Source: Bugula neritina (taxonomy: Eukaryota > Bryozoa > Gymnolaemata > Cheilostomatida > Bugulidae). Taken from it: DNA of 64,000 bases. Within the stretch, counting starts at the first letter, position 1. Each line of letters starts with the position of its first letter. The translations under genes were made by a program, and so were the position numbers. Location of the stretch: NCBI GenBank assembly GCA_964035545.1, contig OZ037767.1, positions 19,477,628-19,541,627 on the forward strand. The letters are read 5' to 3'. Under the pieces are notes generated by a model that made no database searches, was not told where the DNA came from, and saw nothing but the letters and a program-made list of their open reading frames with translations. This document shows, in pieces, positions 24,886 through 37,303 of this stretch.

Positions 24886-25317
24886 CTATATCGGGAAGTT
24901 TTAACTAGTTTAGTAGGTGAAAACTCACTTTTTTGTAGCGAAAATCATGACTTAAAAATGTATATATATAGTGATGTTGAGGATGTACTAAGTTTTGTAT
25001 TTTATCAACTTACTCCACCATAATATTATTATCCACAAACCTATCCTTTCTAGTAAATTGTTATCACAATTAACAAGTTCCAGGTGTATTCTATATATGA
25101 TAAAAGTAGAACATATACTGTACATTATACAGTAACTTTATATAAATATTAAAGTTTTGCTACTGCTATGCATCTCAATGCTAACATTAGCTAAACGTGT
25201 GGCTAATTCCCGCAAATTATACGTCACAACCTCTGTATATTTACTGTTTTATGCTAATTGTTTATACTGCTGCCTGTATAATATTTACTGCTGTATACCT
25301 AATATATATTACTTACT

Positions 25318-25470
25318 ACTGACTGTATATTTCTGCTGACTATATATTTACTGCTGCATGACTGTATATCTACTGTTGCATGACTGTATATCTACTGCCG
25401 CATGATTGTATATTTACTGCTGACTGTATATTTACTGCTGCATGACTATATATTTACTGCTACCAATATA
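25318..25470. repeat. TA-rich minisatellite, unit A
   Basis: Imperfect units of about 20-25 bp such as TATTTACTGCTGCATGACTG. The homologous array in unit B (41318-41560) is longer. Confidence 0.8.
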
Positions 25471-25560
25471 ATAATTCAACTGCTGCTAATAAAAATATTG
25501 GCTGATCAACATGTTAAGGTAGAATTGTTCAGATGTAAATGAAAATGAGAAAAAATCACT

Positions 25561-26622
25561 GCAACTTTACGTAATTTTAGAGTCTACATATATTTGATTT
25601 AACTTCAGTGGAAACCTGAAATTTAGTTTGTGTGGAAGTTAATTAGACTTCAGAGTTATGTACCAATATGTTACAACATTGGACTTGATTGAACATCTAC
25701 ATTGGTAGACTTTTTAAGGCATATAATATTGCATGAACAATAGGTCTGTAGAAAGGCCTAGCTCAACTTGCCTAGTATCTGCAGTGCACTCAGATCAAGA
25801 TAAATTTGTGTGCCAACTTAGTAAATGAATTGTATGAATGGAGTCTTCCAAGTTCCAACAAATCAACAATCAGCAGTAACTGTGCAATTATATACCTTTG
25901 TACCTTCGTCTTAATAAAATATGAAAGCTACTTAAACAATCTTGGCTGAAGTTTCGTAATGAAGCAAGTTGAACAACAATCTATGCTAATACAATGCAAT
26001 GGAATCTCCGGGTTTATTATGAGACAAAAGACGGAAAGTACAGGAATTTCCAATATGATTATATGAAGCCAGCAAAGCAAAAATATGGCAGTCTAACATT
26101 CCAACATATTAATATACAATTATGATAACATGAAAAACAACATAAAAAACAAAAGGACTGAAACTAAAAGACTAGATACTGGAAATAATAATAAACACAG
26201 AGAGTATAGCTAGCTGTCTCTCCAGTAAGACTGGCATGAAGTAAAGTACTGAGTCTATTTGTATAGTCTAGTAGTCTAGATAGATCAACTGCGGCACTAC
26301 TATTCTCTATAGTAGCAATTAGGCTTCTTGAGCAAATACAAGGTGCTTCATCACACTCATTAAATACATAGTATAGCATTATTAGTATATGAATATCAAG
26401 CATAGCATAACTTCATATAAAATAAGTATGAAAAGAAAAATCCTACTGATAACTATTTGAAAACGTTACCAGAGAAGAAAAGCCGTACAAAATTATTAAC
26501 GAAGAACCCCCAGGCAGTCAACATCCGAAGGAGTATACACCTCAGGACAGCTAACCCAAGACATGATTTCTCACTCACTAGAAGAATAGGTTGAGGATTC
26601 TTGCTAATTATAGTGAAATATG
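25561..26622. other. Noncoding end of unit A
   Basis: This matches about 41590-43029 of unit B. A 79-codon minus-strand frame at 26164-26403 stays open in the unit B copy (about 42590-42775), but its substitutions are not concentrated at silent sites, so I do not call it a gene. It may be 3' UTR of the lost gene. Confidence 0.35.
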
Positions 26623-26669
26623 TTAGAGCATCAGTGTATCCTCAGCACCGTCCACAGGAGTTACATCAT
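26623..26669 (-). pseudogene. Orphan last exon of the cysteine-rich receptor gene
   Basis: These 47 bases are identical to the last coding exon of the gene at 43030-44293 (encoding DVTPVDGAEDTLML and a stop), including the acceptor AG. The other exons are missing: at about 26685 the sequence jumps to a block that matches 45901-46055, so about 2.8 kb was lost. The result is a relic that cannot be expressed as the original protein. Confidence 0.8.
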
Positions 26670-26684
26670 CTACATTAAACAAAT

Positions 26685-26830
26685 TTAAAAAATGGTCGTA
26701 GGAAAAGACTAGAAACACGCTGGTTACAAATTTCAACACTCGAAAAGTTTACGTTCTGTAAATCGGAAAACTGGAGTTATCTTTCTCAAAAATCAATTCA
26801 TTTTTATGATGAAAAAATATGCTGTACTAT
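26685..26830 (+). repeat. Block duplicated at 45901-46055
   Basis: It shares TCGTAGGAAAAGACTAGAAA, CACGCTGGTTA and TGGAGTTATCTTTCTCAAAA. It marks the deletion joint downstream of the orphan exon. Confidence 0.85.
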
Positions 26831-28055
26831 AGGGGAAGATAACTCTATTATTTGCACATGATGCTAGATAGTTCAATTTTATGGTCTGAGAATATTTATG
26901 TAGAAGACATTAACAATGGCCAAATCAACGCTTGCTATTCAATTGTTTGAAGTCAACTGCATATATCGCTTTTGTCACTGACCAATGCATTAATAATCAA
27001 ACATTCATTAAATGATTAACTTTTAGATCCAACATAAGCTACATACAGGTTACGTCTGAAGCAAGGAAGGACATCCAATCATTTCAATGTGACTTTAATT
27101 TGCATCATCATGATTTTTATGCAACAAAGTTTATCATGATTTCAATGTGACGATTAATCTTATCACTTATTCTTTTTATACAACTGAATAAAATCACAAT
27201 TATTTGATATAATGTAAATAAATTATCATTTTATGGTGTTCCATGACATATGTTATAAAGTTGAATTTATATGACCAACAATGCAGTTTTACTGTTTAGA
27301 TGTATTTATCTCTAAAGTTGCATCCTGCTTCGTAACTTTTTACACAATGTGTGCTGTATAATTTTTAGAATATGATTACAAAGTTCTTTTTTTCTAATAA
27401 TTATGCTGTTTTTAATGCACATCTAGAAGCAACTTAAAAAATAATTTTAGAATTCAATTTGGTGTTGAGTGTTAATATTGTTAATAAGAAAAAATATATA
27501 ATTAGTATACTTTTTATTACTTGATTTATCTAGGCCTATAACTTATAAGTTACCAACCAAGTTAGTATGCATAATGTATGAGAACACAACTTTGGCTACC
27601 AAAATTGAAATTTATTATATTCAACAATATCTTACAAAAATATTCATATACTAGCTCAGAAACTTTAACTAATGAAACCGTAAAAAAGACATGATCTGCT
27701 GTTTGTACATAAATCATAAAAAAACTGAAAAAAAGATTGTTTTATAATATTTAAGCTGATCTTGCTTTCTCCTCCAGTCTGGTATGTTGTAAACACAGCT
27801 TTCCTTTCAACTATCCTTATTCCTATAAGTATCTAAAACAAAAGAAAAATATTGAAAATGCTATGCCATTTTACAGAATTTAATTTTCAATAATCGGTAA
27901 AATATCAAGATTCCAAAAATAACCAACTTGTAAGAAGATATGATGACAAGGATGTTATGTTGATATAACTATATTGATTAAATTTAATTAAATAAAAAAG
28001 TAAGTTATATAGCTATTTATACCACCTACACTGCATCAATGTCCCAAGTCTTCTA

Positions 28056-29281
28056 TTATTTTTGCAACTCAGGCCATAGTGGCAGCAATAACAGCTGTAT
28101 TATGAGACTCAGCAAGCATATGCCAACAGCAAACTTTTGTTTTTCACCTCCATTTATGCCTTGCGGTTCTTTTTGATCTCTACAACAGAAGCAAAGCTAT
28201 AGAATTTTTTTATATATGCGGATACATTCTATTAAGTTCATAACAATTGAATGAAACTAGAAGAAAAAAATTATAGGCATTTTTCAATCTACTAATTAGT
28301 TGAAATATAACAAAACAAGCATGGAAGCAAAAACGTGTACATATATAATAGTTTGCTAATAATTGCACATCACATTTTTGTACACATGCAATATTTGTAC
28401 TCAAAAAAATATAGCCCACCTTCTAGAATTTTCCTTGACATCATTATGGTGTTTAGCAGTAGATATTTGTGTGGTTTTTGTTATGCTTACAGAAACTGCA
28501 GTCACAGCAGACGGAGTAGAATATGCACTCTCTTCAAAGTCACACGTCTGATTATAGAATTTAAATTCTAAAACAACAATAAAACTTATTCAACCTTGAA
28601 GTAACAAAATAGCCCTTTTATAGAGCTGTTATATTGTATTGATGCTGTGTTAGTGATTCACACAGCCAGTCTACTAACTCCTAAGTGTGTATATAGATAA
28701 GATTCATTTTATTGCTTATAATAATGTAAACACTCTAGAGTCTAGTGTATCCATAGTGTAAGGGACAAGCTACTCTATATTCTATTACTATGTGTATACT
28801 TCACTGACCTTTGCAATACTTTAAGAATCTATAGTATGCGGACTGTCTATAAGTGGCCTTTGAGAGAGTTAGACAAGATTCCACAATACTAGATGTGGAT
28901 CCAAAGGTGGGTGGTCTCACCACACACTCCCTGTAGAACTTTGGATGCTTCACTTCTTTAATGTGTTCTCTGACACATAAGTAATCGGAAAAGTTACAAA
29001 GATAGTCATCAGCAGAACTGGCAGCATGAGCAAAGACTGGTATCAGCACCAGCAGTGCCTGAATAATGAAGAAAAATCAAAGTTGTAAACAAGTAATGCA
29101 TACTTTAATATAATTTACATTCTATAACATTTTAGCTATGATATGAAAGTTTATACTCTCTCTTAGTATCATTAGTAATATTGATTTATAAATGATCATT
29201 GATTTCTTACAAGAAATAAGTTTGAGTGCTTACCCATTTTAAAAGATTTTGTTGGCACAAGCTATTAAAACTGCTAGCCAT
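28056..29281 (-). CDS. Cysteine-rich single-pass membrane protein, copy B (189 aa)
   Basis: Exons in coding order: 29234-29281, 28809-29058, 28420-28567, 28056-28179, with fitting phases and no frame damage. The layout is the same as the copy at 13218-14429: signal peptide, six-cysteine ectodomain with an NQT sequon, Ser/Thr-rich stalk, and a hydrophobic segment (FAVGICLLSLIIQLLLLPLW) followed by PELQK. It lacks four residues just after the signal peptide (12-nt deletion). Exon 2 is almost identical to copy A, whereas the stalk and membrane exons carry about 17 amino-acid changes against about five silent codon changes. Both copies look functional. The function is unknown; a surface protein under weak constraint or diversifying selection fits. 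Confidence 0.75.
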
Positions 29282-30207
29282 GTTGATGCTGGCCTAATAC
29301 TACTTGTATAACTGGTGGTTAAACTTCAAATGTCACAGTAAGCATGGTTGTATCCATTATATATATAATGGATACATTCCTAAAACTCATATTCCTTTAT
29401 TATCTTTAGAGTAGTTGGAACAAAAATATGTTTTACTAAATTGGGGTAATTATAAAATCTTTTGTTCCCTTTTCAAAGCTAATACCCAATAATGAAGTGG
29501 CATGACTATGAACTATGCACTTAGGCTAAGAATGTTCAATCCATTCATAAGTCTAGCATATCTCTTGGGATTTTGGTACTTTAGAGTATTGATTTACTGC
29601 AACGCAATAAATAAACAAATATTTCTATATTGATACTCTCAGCTTTACAGCATTTCCGTCACGAGTTGTTTACATTAACAACGCATATTGATAAAAGTTT
29701 TGATTAATGGAGTGGTGTTTTCCATAAACATTACTTAATTACTAGGAAAAATTCCTTTCTACAACCTATAACAATAAAAAGATTGATTGCATACAGTTAT
29801 TGTCACAGTTAACAATAATTACTATACAAATACGTTTTTTGTTTAATAACTTTAAAAGATGTTTACATCAATAACAAAATATTAGCATCGGTTCCTTATA
29901 ATAAAGAATCAAGTTTATACAATAATAAAGAAGCAGATCTTAAAATGGTGAGATTTGAAAATCACTTAGCAAAAAAGTTTCTACATAGAAAATAAATTCC
30001 AGTTGTACAACATACACTTCAATTTATTTTATCAGAGTAATCTCTAAATGTAGGTTTCATAAAATATTTTGCTTACAGGATTGCCAATGTATTTGTGAAT
30101 CTCAACAGCATTATTTGTCAGATGTTTATAACTGCTCGCAACTTTCTGATGGGTCTGTATTTGCATGGCAGATAGTCGTATGGACTGTAGTGTTGAGTTA
30201 ACCCAGT
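29282..30207. other. Noncoding stretch of unit B
   Basis: Upstream flank of the copy B gene and counterpart of 14430-15374. No exon or RNA gene is supported. Confidence 0.4.
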
Positions 30208-30264
30208 AGTCTCTGTGGTGTAATGGTTAGCTAGCCTTAGGTTCGAATCCCAGTGGGAGCAATG
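30208..30264 (+). repeat. Truncated tRNA-like element, unit B
   Basis: Near-identical counterpart of 15375-15432, with TGTGGTGTAATGGTTAGC and GGTTCGAATCCC but no anticodon arm. Confidence 0.55.
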
Positions 30265-31789
30265 CTTTTCTATATGAACGGAATTGTGGTTATGGTAGCA
30301 GTTTCATTCGACTGACACTGTGCCATGGTTCTAATGTAAACTACACTCACATAATGAGTATGAGAACCCAGAGTTACTGTTGTATGCCCAGTAGTTTGGT
30401 CTTGACATAAGCTCTAGATTGTATAGACTCTCTAAGTACTGCATACTAATATTTCAAACCATGTGCCATAGTTGTAGTAAAAGTACACTTATCACCTTTT
30501 GTTAAATTTCAAACTTTCGTTTATCAATTCTTTACCATGAACAATCAAATAAAAGCTTGATTTGAGTCAAGATTGGCAAATAATTGCTAACTTATAATTA
30601 ATTCTGAAGACTTTGCTTCACTCATGTACTATAGAACTTAACACAATGCAGTTGACTTATTGTGAGCTTTTACAATCAAAACTTCCAGTTTTATTTAATT
30701 GAAATTAAGATTACATATAGTCTAAGCTTGTTATTAGTGTAAACTACTTACTGGTGTAAACTGCTTACTTTTTTAACCTAGCAAAAATCTAAACTGAAGT
30801 TTCCATTATGTTGAAATAGTATAATACAGAAGGTTTATATCGGAGTTATTTTGATGGAACTAAGAAGTTCTATATATCTAACCATAATAACTCAGCATAA
30901 TCTGCAGAAAACTAAGCATAATCTGCAGAGAATTTATCAGGATTTGCAAAATACCCATATATAGCTGCCATATATCTCATCAAAAAACAAGACACAAATA
31001 GTTTTTTTAAAGGGGAAATCTAGCAGCTTTCATCTACTGCAGATTTAAGCCAGAAACTGAGAGTAAACATAAAAATAACGAAACCAAATTGACAGGTGGC
31101 AATTAAAATGAAAACCTATATTTTAATTGCAATTATATTATGCATACCAATCGTCTTTTGATAATGACTCAAACTCATCAACAATTGATGTCGGAAATAT
31201 GGCAACTTTATTTTCAAATTTGCATCCAGATTTAATTCTTATAATGATAAGATGAATGTATAAATACACTTTCCTGTGACCACCTTTGAAAATTTACTAA
31301 TTTTCTTGATTAAATTTAAGAAGACATAAGTAAAACAGTTTCAATCACGTTTAATTGAAATCTACATCATACTTTTAATATAGTGACTGGAGGACCAGAT
31401 TAGTGAATAAAATATTTGTAAAGTTTGTTTGCTTAAAACCGTTGACTGTAATCTCTTGTGGTAACTTGCAGTACAATCTGCATTCTTATATACGTCTGTA
31501 GAATATAGTATGCGTTTATTTTATTCTCAATCGTGACAAGAACATTTTAAATGAGTTTTTATTCTATAGTCTACTTTAGTAGGCAGGTGAACATAGACAT
31601 GTGCCCAAGTTAAAATATAGCGAACAGTTATATAAAGCAAAAAAATGAACGAACCCCGACCCAAATGAAGTGCAGCCCCCCCCCCCTGCCCAATCTAGTG
31701 AAAAAGAAAACTTTATGATATTCAAATATTTATATAATATTAACTACATGTATTTAACATTATAATCATTATTATAATGGTAAACAAAA

Positions 31790-34700
31790 ACATTGTGTAT
31801 TATTTCGAACTTATTAAGCTGAAAGAATTTGCACAGCCTGGTATTTCCAGAAAACCTAATACATAGTGCTAAGCTTTTCTGGGTAAATCCATTAGTCATC
31901 AGGCTTGTGACATGAATGGAAAAAGCGAACAATGCCTCCTCAGTTGTAAACAGCTTATCAATGAACATGAACTGATAATACAAAATCATTCAATTGATAA
32001 GTACTTGCTTATCGGCATACCTATTTTGAAATTTAAGCATGGAAATTACATTTTTTGTTGATTTTTCATTATCAATGTTCCATATACATAATCCAGAATT
32101 ATTTCTATCATGAAGCAACAATAATGAAGGAATTTTCTAGATTTCAGATTTCATAAGTTTTGAGTTTGATATCAACTAAAGTTAATCAATTTTATCTCTT
32201 TAGGACTTTTGCAATTTAACAAAATGAGGTGAGCCATAAATAATAATGATAGCTGATGGCTAATAAATGGAGACACTAGTACTATTATTTGAAACTGTAA
32301 GGCTTGATTAAAGACATGGGGAACACAATTCATCATATCTGAGCTCTGCAGCTGTTCATTCAATATGTTAAATTAAGATTTATTTATATTTCTCTCGCTT
32401 GCCATTTCTGATTTTTATTGAAGAATGGGTAGATTTACAGTAGCCAGAAAAGAATATTGAACTATATTATTAAGAAAAATGGCACATTACATTAATCACA
32501 AAGCACACTTAATAAAAAGGTTATTCGAGAACACTTCGGTGTGGCATATAATATTGGCACTGCTATGGTCTATTACAAGGGGGACAACTACTATTGTTTG
32601 GAAACAACCATATCTAGTTATTTAATCATTTCAACTTTTATTATAATTGGAAGAAAGTGGCATGGCTATGTTGTCCTTCTGATGATCAGTCTGGATCACT
32701 CACGAGCTGCACACCTAATCACTAAAGAGTATTGTAGTGGTTCTTGGTAACCTGTTTTCAGATTGTCTTCCCCCTTCTTTTTTGTTGTTTGTTTATAATA
32801 TACTTCATGTAAGCCGATCCTCGGCTGAAGTTCGGGAGTTTCTACTACTATAAAATTTCAGCATGATATATTTTTTCCAGCTCCTATAATACTGTAATGT
32901 AGTACATTATACAATGCACTATATTTCACACTATAAATCAAAAATTTTAATTTAATTACTACACATCGCAGTACAGCGGGTTTATAGTTGCTATCACTGT
33001 GGGACCTTTTAATGGAACGGCTATGACTGAATATTGCCCTTCTTACGGCCCAACTTGACCTTTGATCTCGTGTTCACTAGGTCATTGCTCTAACCACTAC
33101 ACCACACTGCTTTCTGCATTACAGTCCTAAATTAATAAACACCAACAATAATTGTTCTAGGCTAAAGCATGACTCAACAATGTATATAATTATAGTGATG
33201 TTGAGGTTGTACTAAGTTTTGTATTTTATCAACTTGCTCTACCATATTATTATCCACAAACTTATTCCTTCTGGTAACTTGTAATGACAAGTAGAAAGTT
33301 GAGCTGGTGTGCTCTATGATAAGACTAGAACATAATGTATATTATACATCAAGTTTATATAAATATTAAGGTTTTGCTTCTGCCATGCATCTCAATGCTA
33401 ACATTAGCTAAACGTGCGGCTAATTATAACCCCCCTCACAGCAGCTCCATATATTTACTGTTTTATGCTTGTTTATACTGCTGTACACATAAAATATATT
33501 ACTTACTGCGTGTTAATATATCATATTTGCTACCAACTGTATATTTACTGCTGTAGGGGTAACAGGGGGGGGGGGGGACACAATGGTCATAGGGGTACAA
33601 AAAGCCGGCCAAATTGTGAGAGAACTTATTGACTTAGAGTTGTGATTTTTTTTCTTAAAAAGATATTGACATAATTATTCAGCCTTTGTAGTTTCAACAC
33701 TTGCGGAACATACGTGTTGAAAAGGCGATTAAAAAACTGTTTTTACCTACTTTTTGTAAATTTTTTAGGATGTCGTTAAAGCTTTATAACTTTTTACACT
33801 TAAAGGCAAGAACCCTATATTTTACTAATATTGTTGCCATTGCTTGTCTCTACATTGCTTAACTAGTATAACAGCAAACACTGAAATAAATTTTCCTTGA
33901 GGCACATTTATTTCCAATTTGGCCATCTGGGGCACAATGGGCCACGCTGACCGGGGCACAATGGGCCACCTGATTATTGCACCCTTATCACTGTTATTAG
34001 TTTGTGTGCCCAAAAAGTTGGTTGAAATGTTACTAAAATCTATAGATATAGCCATTTCTGACCTTGTTGTAAAATATCAAAGACATCATGGTAAGACTAC
34101 AAAACTACAAGTTGAAGCTCCCCTAATATATACATCTGGTGAGGTTAAAGCTTTGCCATTTTATACATAATACAAAACACTCTGCTGTTGCTACTAGTAG
34201 ATAGTCATGATAATCATTATATATTACACCATTGAGGGAATATACATGTATTTGACTGATATAAATTGCGATTTGCTCATTTGCTCCCCCTCTCCTTTCC
34301 GTACTCCAGTCACAAACCTCAGCCATGCATGCACCTTAGCTACAGTTCATAGAAAAAAGTCCACTCGGAATTTTGTAGTACATGTTACTACTGTTACTAC
34401 ATGGTTTTTTTTAATAAACGTTCCTCTGAAGTGAAAATAACAGAACATTTTTAGTTCTAAACAGTAATGATAATGGCACTGCAGAACCGAGTGACGTGCG
34501 TTTGATTTTGCCTTCCTCTGCTATCCGTGGTGGCACAAACTGTACAGCTAAAACATGAATTTTGCTGTAGATCTGAAAGAGTATCTTTATTTATTTGTAA
34601 TATCAAATAAATACAAATCAGATGCAACAAAATACGCAAAATTTCAATATATTTGTTGTGTCTCACCCAGTGGCCCATTGTACCCCGGTACCGGGGCACA

Positions 34701-37300
34701 ATGGGCCAATTTTTTCGTCATGAAAATTTCATTATTCTGAAAGTTGTGAAAGAGATAGAAACAACAAACTGGTACCTGTAATAAACAACAGATGCAGCAT
34801 TAAGACTAGTGATTATTGAGCTAGTAACTTGAAAAACAGACGAATGAGAGCAACAAATGCAAAATTCGGCCCGTTGTGCCCCGTTACCCCTATACATAAT
34901 ATATACTATTTACTGCATGTTAATATAATATATTTGTCTCAAAGTTTGGAGCTTTTGTTTCACTATTTTAAATTCAGAAAAGGGCAACTTGTTATGTTTA
35001 TGCAGTCAGGCTTTAACTTTTGCCAAATTAACGGCTTTCTCTTAAATTAATTAGTCTATTTTTAGATTATGTTTAATATATTTACTCACTAAATATTATA
35101 TGTTGATTGTTGAATATATGCTGTATATTATATAATTTTTAAATAGCAAGTAGCCTGATAAAGGCACCTGCTATAGACAGTAGAGGCTTAATTCAGCTTT
35201 GTTTTAAAATTTATCATTTTATCACAAGATTTATTTTAACTGAACATGGAAATGGCAACTTATCATAATGAAAATAGAAAAAAGTGTATTATTTTGAGCA
35301 CGGTAAGAGTGAAAGAATTTGCACAGCCTGGTATTTCCAGAATAACCCAATACGTAGTGCTAAGCTTGCCTGGGTAAACCCATTAGTCATCAGGCATGTG
35401 ACATGAATGGAATAAGCCAGCAAACAAGCCTCAGTTGTAAACAGCTTATCAATGAACAGACACTGATAACACAAACCTCTTAATGCATCAAAATTTGCAA
35501 GTAGTTCAATTGTCAAGTACTTGTTTATCAGCCTAAGTATTTCACAATGTAGGCTGGGAATTACATTTTTCGTTGATTTTTCATCATCGCTGCTCCAAAT
35601 ACATAATCCAGGATCATTTCTATCATAAAGCAACCATAATGTAGGAATTTTTTAGATTTTATAAGTTTTGAGTTTGATATCAACTAAAGTTAAGCAGTGT
35701 TATCTTTTTAAGACTTTTTCAGTCTAACAAAGTGAGGTGTACCATAGGTGAATAAATAATAACATTAGCTGATGGTTAATAAAAGGAGATGCTATAGAGC
35801 TAGTGATGTGACATAAAATAGTTGAAAATGTAAAGCTTGATTAAAGACATGGCCTGGAACACAATTTATTATATCTAAACTCTTCAGCTGCTAACTCAAT
35901 ATGTTAAATTAAGACTCATTTATAATATTTCTCTCACTGACCATTTCTAATTTTTATAGAAATATGTGCAGATTTACAGCAGCCAGAAAAGAATATTGAA
36001 CTACATCATTAAGAAAAATGGCACATTACACTAATCACAGCATACTTAATAAAAACGTTACTCAACAACACTTCACTGTGGCGCATATTGGCACTTGCTA
36101 TGGTCTATTACAAGGAGGACAACTTCTATTGTTGGAAACAATCATCTAGTATAGTATGCTGATCCAGAATGATTTAATTTTAGAACTTTAACCAGTCCTC
36201 TAAAAATAGTTGCATGGTTGTGTTCAAGCATACTACGTGTTTTCTGATGTCATATGAGAAGACCCGACTTCATATACTGTATGTAGCTTGTTTAAAGATA
36301 AATTACAAGAAAACAGCATTTGAAAACTTTCTTACCAGTTTGCTACTAGTGCTTCGGTTCGAGATGTTAAATGGTTACAATGACAGATCCCGTCAAGTGT
36401 TTTTGCCATTTGTTTGTACCAATTTACTTTTATTTTCTTTATGTTTTTTATTTTTAATTTTTAATAAATTGTTTTTCAGTTCACAAAATAGTTAAAAAAT
36501 GCATATTATAATAAAATAAATGGCACTGGTTCAACTTGCCCCCTGCAAAAGTCTTGCAATAAAAAAATGGCTCTCTTAGAGAGTAAAATGTTTATGCATT
36601 TAGTTTTAATGGACAAAGACAGCAAAATATGATTGACTTTGATGGTCTTTAGACTGGCAAAATAGTCCTTCAAAACATATATATGCTCAAAAACACAAGT
36701 TTTGGTTCAACTAGTCCCACCCTCCCCTATGTGTCATATATAAAATTACAGCATTCACTTTTCAGCTCCTAGACTATAATATAGTACATTATACAATGCA
36801 CTATATATCACACCAAAGATCCAACATTTTATTATACGAGTACATCTCAGTACAGTGGGTTTATAATTAATTTATAAATTGCTATATTACTGTGAGAACC
36901 TCTGATGGAAAGGCTGTGACTAGATGCCTTTCCTTAGCTCACCACACTAACCAATCAACTACTGTTTTACTAAGTCACTGCTCAGTGCCACTACACAGCT
37001 ACACCTGCTCTCTGCATTACAGTACTATATCGGGAAGTTTTAACTAGTTTAGTAGGTGAAAACTCACTTTTTTGTAGCGAAAATCATGACTTAAAAATGT
37101 ATATATATAGTGATGTTGAGGATGTACTAAGTTTTGTATTTTATCAACTTACTCCACCATAATATTATCCACAAACCTATCCTTTCTAGTAAATTGTTAT
37201 CACAATTAACAAGTTCCAGGTGTATTCTATATATGATAAAAGTAGAACATACTGTACATTATACAGTAACTTTATATAAATATTAGGGTTTTGCTACTGC
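31790..37300 (+). repeat. Nested tandem duplication inside unit B
   Basis: The two sub-units start at about 31800 and 35290 and correspond to those at 19608 and 23131 in unit A. SINE copies on the minus strand lie at about 32960-33120 and 36845-37020. No gene is supported. Confidence 0.75.
33556..34890. mobile_element. TA-flanked MITE, copy 2 (1335 bp)
   Basis: Same family as 21329-22646, with ends GGGGTAAC and GTTACCCC and TA on both sides. The corresponding TA in unit A (about 22714) is empty. The G-run in the left TIR is 13 long here. Confidence 0.87.
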
Positions 37301-37303
37301 CAT

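Larger units (their letters stand above)
19600..25560 (+). repeat. Nested tandem duplication inside unit A
   Basis: Sequence from about 19608 recurs from about 23131, with shared CACAGC(C/T)TGGTATTTC, AACCCAATAC and GTGACATGAATGG. The later landmark GCATCTCAATGCTAACATT recurs at about 21230 and 25168. The same pair exists in unit B (about 31800 and 35290), so this duplication is older than the large one. No gene is supported in it; short open frames are not conserved between sub-units. Confidence 0.8.
12190..26684 (+). repeat. Segmental duplication, unit A
   Basis: This block matches 27018-43083 in the same orientation, by eye at roughly 90-95 percent outside insertions. Shared landmarks are GAAGCAAGGAAGGACATCCA near the start, the cysteine-rich gene, the tRNA-like block at 15375, the nested repeats and a terminal exon near 26650. 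Unit A alone carries the LTR element at 15673-18334. The borders are approximate. Confidence 0.9.
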
